Source: Eublepharis macularius (taxonomy: Eukaryota > Chordata > Lepidosauria > Squamata > Eublepharidae). From it: a stretch of DNA of 64,000 nucleotides. The stretch lies in NCBI RefSeq assembly GCF_028583425.1, contig NC_072791.1, positions 44,895,368-44,959,367 on the forward strand, in the 5' to 3' direction. A program made the translations under genes and the position numbers. The notes beneath the pieces were generated by a model that saw only the letters and a program-made list of their open reading frames with translations, ran no database searches and was not told the origin of the DNA. Positions within the stretch are counted from its first letter, which is position 1. Every line of letters begins with the position of its first letter. Positions 62,701 through 64,000 of the stretch are shown piece by piece.

Positions 62701-63589
62701 ATACTATAAAAATTTCAACATGTACCACTATAAGAGAAAATGTGTATAAAATGATGTATAGATGGTATTTAACGCCAAAAAAGGTTAGCAAATGGTAATA
62801 GTCAAATGTCAGATAAGTTTGGAAGTGTAAGAAACATGAAGGTTGTTTTTATCATATGTGGTGGACTTGTGAAAAAGCTAAACAATTCTGGGGGGAAATT
62901 GTAGAGGTCATGTCAGATATTTTACAGAAAAATGTGATTAAGAACCCAGAATTGTTGTTATTAAGTATGAACCTAGAAGAATTTGATAGAATGGACAGAA
63001 CAATGGTGTTTTATATGATTACTGCGGCTAGGATGTCTTATGCACAGTTGTGGAAGACTCAAGAGATACCATCAGTGGAAGATTGGATTCTGAAATTATT
63101 AAATATGGTAGAAATGGACAAGCTAACAAGGAAGTTTAAAGAACAAGATACTGTGGAATATGTTATGAGTTGGGAGAAACTTAAGAATTATGTGGGGGAA
63201 AAGTGGGACATGAAAGGTAAAATGTGGTCTTTGGATAATTGTTAAGAGGGGAGAATAGATCTCTACTCTATAGTAGTTAGAGGTGAAAATATAGATAGTG
63301 TATAAGTAAGAATGATATAGTATATTTTATATTATAGTCTTGAAAGTAATATTAGAGACTTACTTTAAACATGGTAGATATAGACAAGTTATACTATATG
63401 TTATAATGTAGAAATTAACATTATAGGAGATAGTGATGTAATGTAGATGAAGGGAATGGAAAACTGTTGGAAGTCAACTGAAAAGGGGGGGGAATGGGTG
63501 GGAGTGATATAATGTGATGGATATTGATATTGAATATTATGATTTGTGTATACTGACCCATCCAATAATTTTTTTAATAAAAAAAAGAC
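59746..63589 (+). mobile_element. 5'-truncated L1 inserted in the Gypsy RT
   Basis: A 15-bp duplication (59731-59745 and 63590-63604; 13 of 15 match) flanks it. The insert starts within the endonuclease, runs through RT and the C-terminal Cys-rich region, and ends with a G-rich 3' UTR tract near 63486 and AATAAAAAAAAG. There is no ORF1. The target is the sequence encoding the YIDD catalytic box of Gypsy RT, so that codon stretch is now present, with changes, on both sides. Confidence 0.92.
59750..63245 (+). pseudogene. L1 ORF2, endonuclease to C-terminus, several frameshifts
   Basis: Four main pieces. 59750-60235: end of the endonuclease (ILGIYAPNGAKEQFF, VIVAGDFNGVVD, RIDMIW). 60306-60758: Lys-rich linker with coiled coil. 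60758-61678: RT with KAPGPDGITAKFYK, FVDAEKAFENLNW (motif A), GTKQGCPLSPLLF (motif B) and FADDIMVIVE (motif C). 61701-63245: thumb and C-terminal region, with a stop at 62798, then WWTCEKAKQFW from the zinc-knuckle area. Frames shift near 60200, 60750 and 61690. An active ORF2p would nick DNA and reverse transcribe L1 RNA; this copy is dead. Confidence 0.92.
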
Positions 63590-63604
63590 AATCATGTCGT
63601 CGAT

Positions 63605-64000
63605 ATATGCAGTGGCAAAGCCCGGGCACTGGGCGAGAGCCCGATCGACCAGTCACTGGAAGGTCACTGTGGCTCCAGGAAGTCCGAAGGGCATGACCTG
63701 GAATTGAAATAGCTCCTTGGAGGTGGCAAAGGCTGTTTTCTCCTGGTCCTCGGGTGCCACGGGTACTTGCCAGTACCCCTTTGTAAGGTCGGGAGCTGAC
63801 AGGTACCGGGCAGATCCTAGCTGGTCTATGAGGATCTCAGCCCAGGACATCAGATAAGTGTCAAACTTGGCTATTTTGTTCACCTTCCGATAATCTATGC
63901 AAAATCAGATAGACCTGTCCGGCTTGGGAACCAGGACTATGGGACTGCACCACTCGCTCTGGGAGGGCTGGATCACGCCAAGGCGCAGCATGCCCTCCAC
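63605..64000 (-). pseudogene. Gypsy pol, RT first half
   Basis: Minus strand from the window edge: VIQPSQSEWCSPIVLVPKPD, then an in-frame stop where Arg is expected, DYRKVNK, YLSAPDLTKGYWQVPVAPED (motif A), and FQVMPFGLPGATVTFQ (motif B), then a second stop near 63652, and FATAYIDD up to the L1 joint. Both stops fit C-to-T change at CpG in Arg codons. The element continues beyond the window. Confidence 0.9.

Noticed and set aside
55300-64000. Upstream IFT43 exons
   Set aside because: I looked on the minus strand for the N-terminal half and found no splice-bounded match; they are presumably beyond the window.

Overview
The window is vertebrate nuclear DNA, most probably from a squamate reptile (lizard). 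The evidence is the repeat mix: tRNA-derived SINEs of the Sauria type, a 5S-rRNA-derived SINE, CR1, L2 and L1 LINEs, Penelope-like elements, a tyrosine-recombinase retrotransposon, Gypsy, solo LTRs, hAT-like elements, and many palindromic non-autonomous DNA elements with 3-bp target duplications. It is not bacterial. I see no operons, CRISPR arrays or plasmid genes. Species cannot be named from the sequence alone.

Only one host gene is convincing. The last four coding exons of IFT43 (intraflagellar transport complex A subunit) lie on the minus strand between 55291 and 52119. Consensus splice sites and compatible phases join them, and AATAAA signals lie about 130-250 bp beyond the stop. The upstream exons were not found and should lie beyond base 64000. 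The rest of the non-repeat sequence looks intergenic or intronic.

Layout. 1-12600: SINEs, palindromic MITEs, a hAT copy, a perfect-armed foldback insertion (6706-7035) and a CR1 scrap. 12646-15652: two solo LTRs and a palindromic Penelope insertion. 16627-17756: a 5'-truncated Penelope-like element with a GIY-YIG endonuclease, a hammerhead-like motif and a 14-bp target duplication. 18520-24125: a GC-rich, apparently intact Ngaro/DIRS-type element encoding Gag, RT-RNase H, tyrosine recombinase and an SGNH hydrolase. 25461-27191: a palindromic element next to a third solo LTR that itself contains two nested MITEs. 29099-34730: hAT elements, SINEs, a Penelope palindrome, and an L2-like LINE split by a CR1 tail. 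34830-40535: a CR1 with ORF1 and the start of ORF2, split by a hAT-like element that is itself split by an ORF1-only L1 (HAL1-like). 40590-50900: LTRs, a hAT copy, a CR1 tail and a palindrome. 51869-55291: the 3' end of IFT43, whose introns hold two Penelope palindromes. 55743-64000: a palindrome, a SINE, an L2 scrap, and a minus-strand Gypsy pol cut exactly at its RT catalytic box by a 5'-truncated L1.

The best candidates for something new are these. (1) Four independent short insertions, each a head-to-head dimer of a Penelope pseudo-LTR end with a 10-13 bp target duplication; one carries hammerhead-like cores in both arms. (2) The intact Ngaro element with its own hydrolase ORF. (3) The ORF1-only L1. 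(4) Two sets of palindromic elements that share termini and 3-bp target duplications but differ inside. Target duplications and nesting were read by eye; in several cases the pre-insertion sequence can be recognised from another copy of the host repeat.
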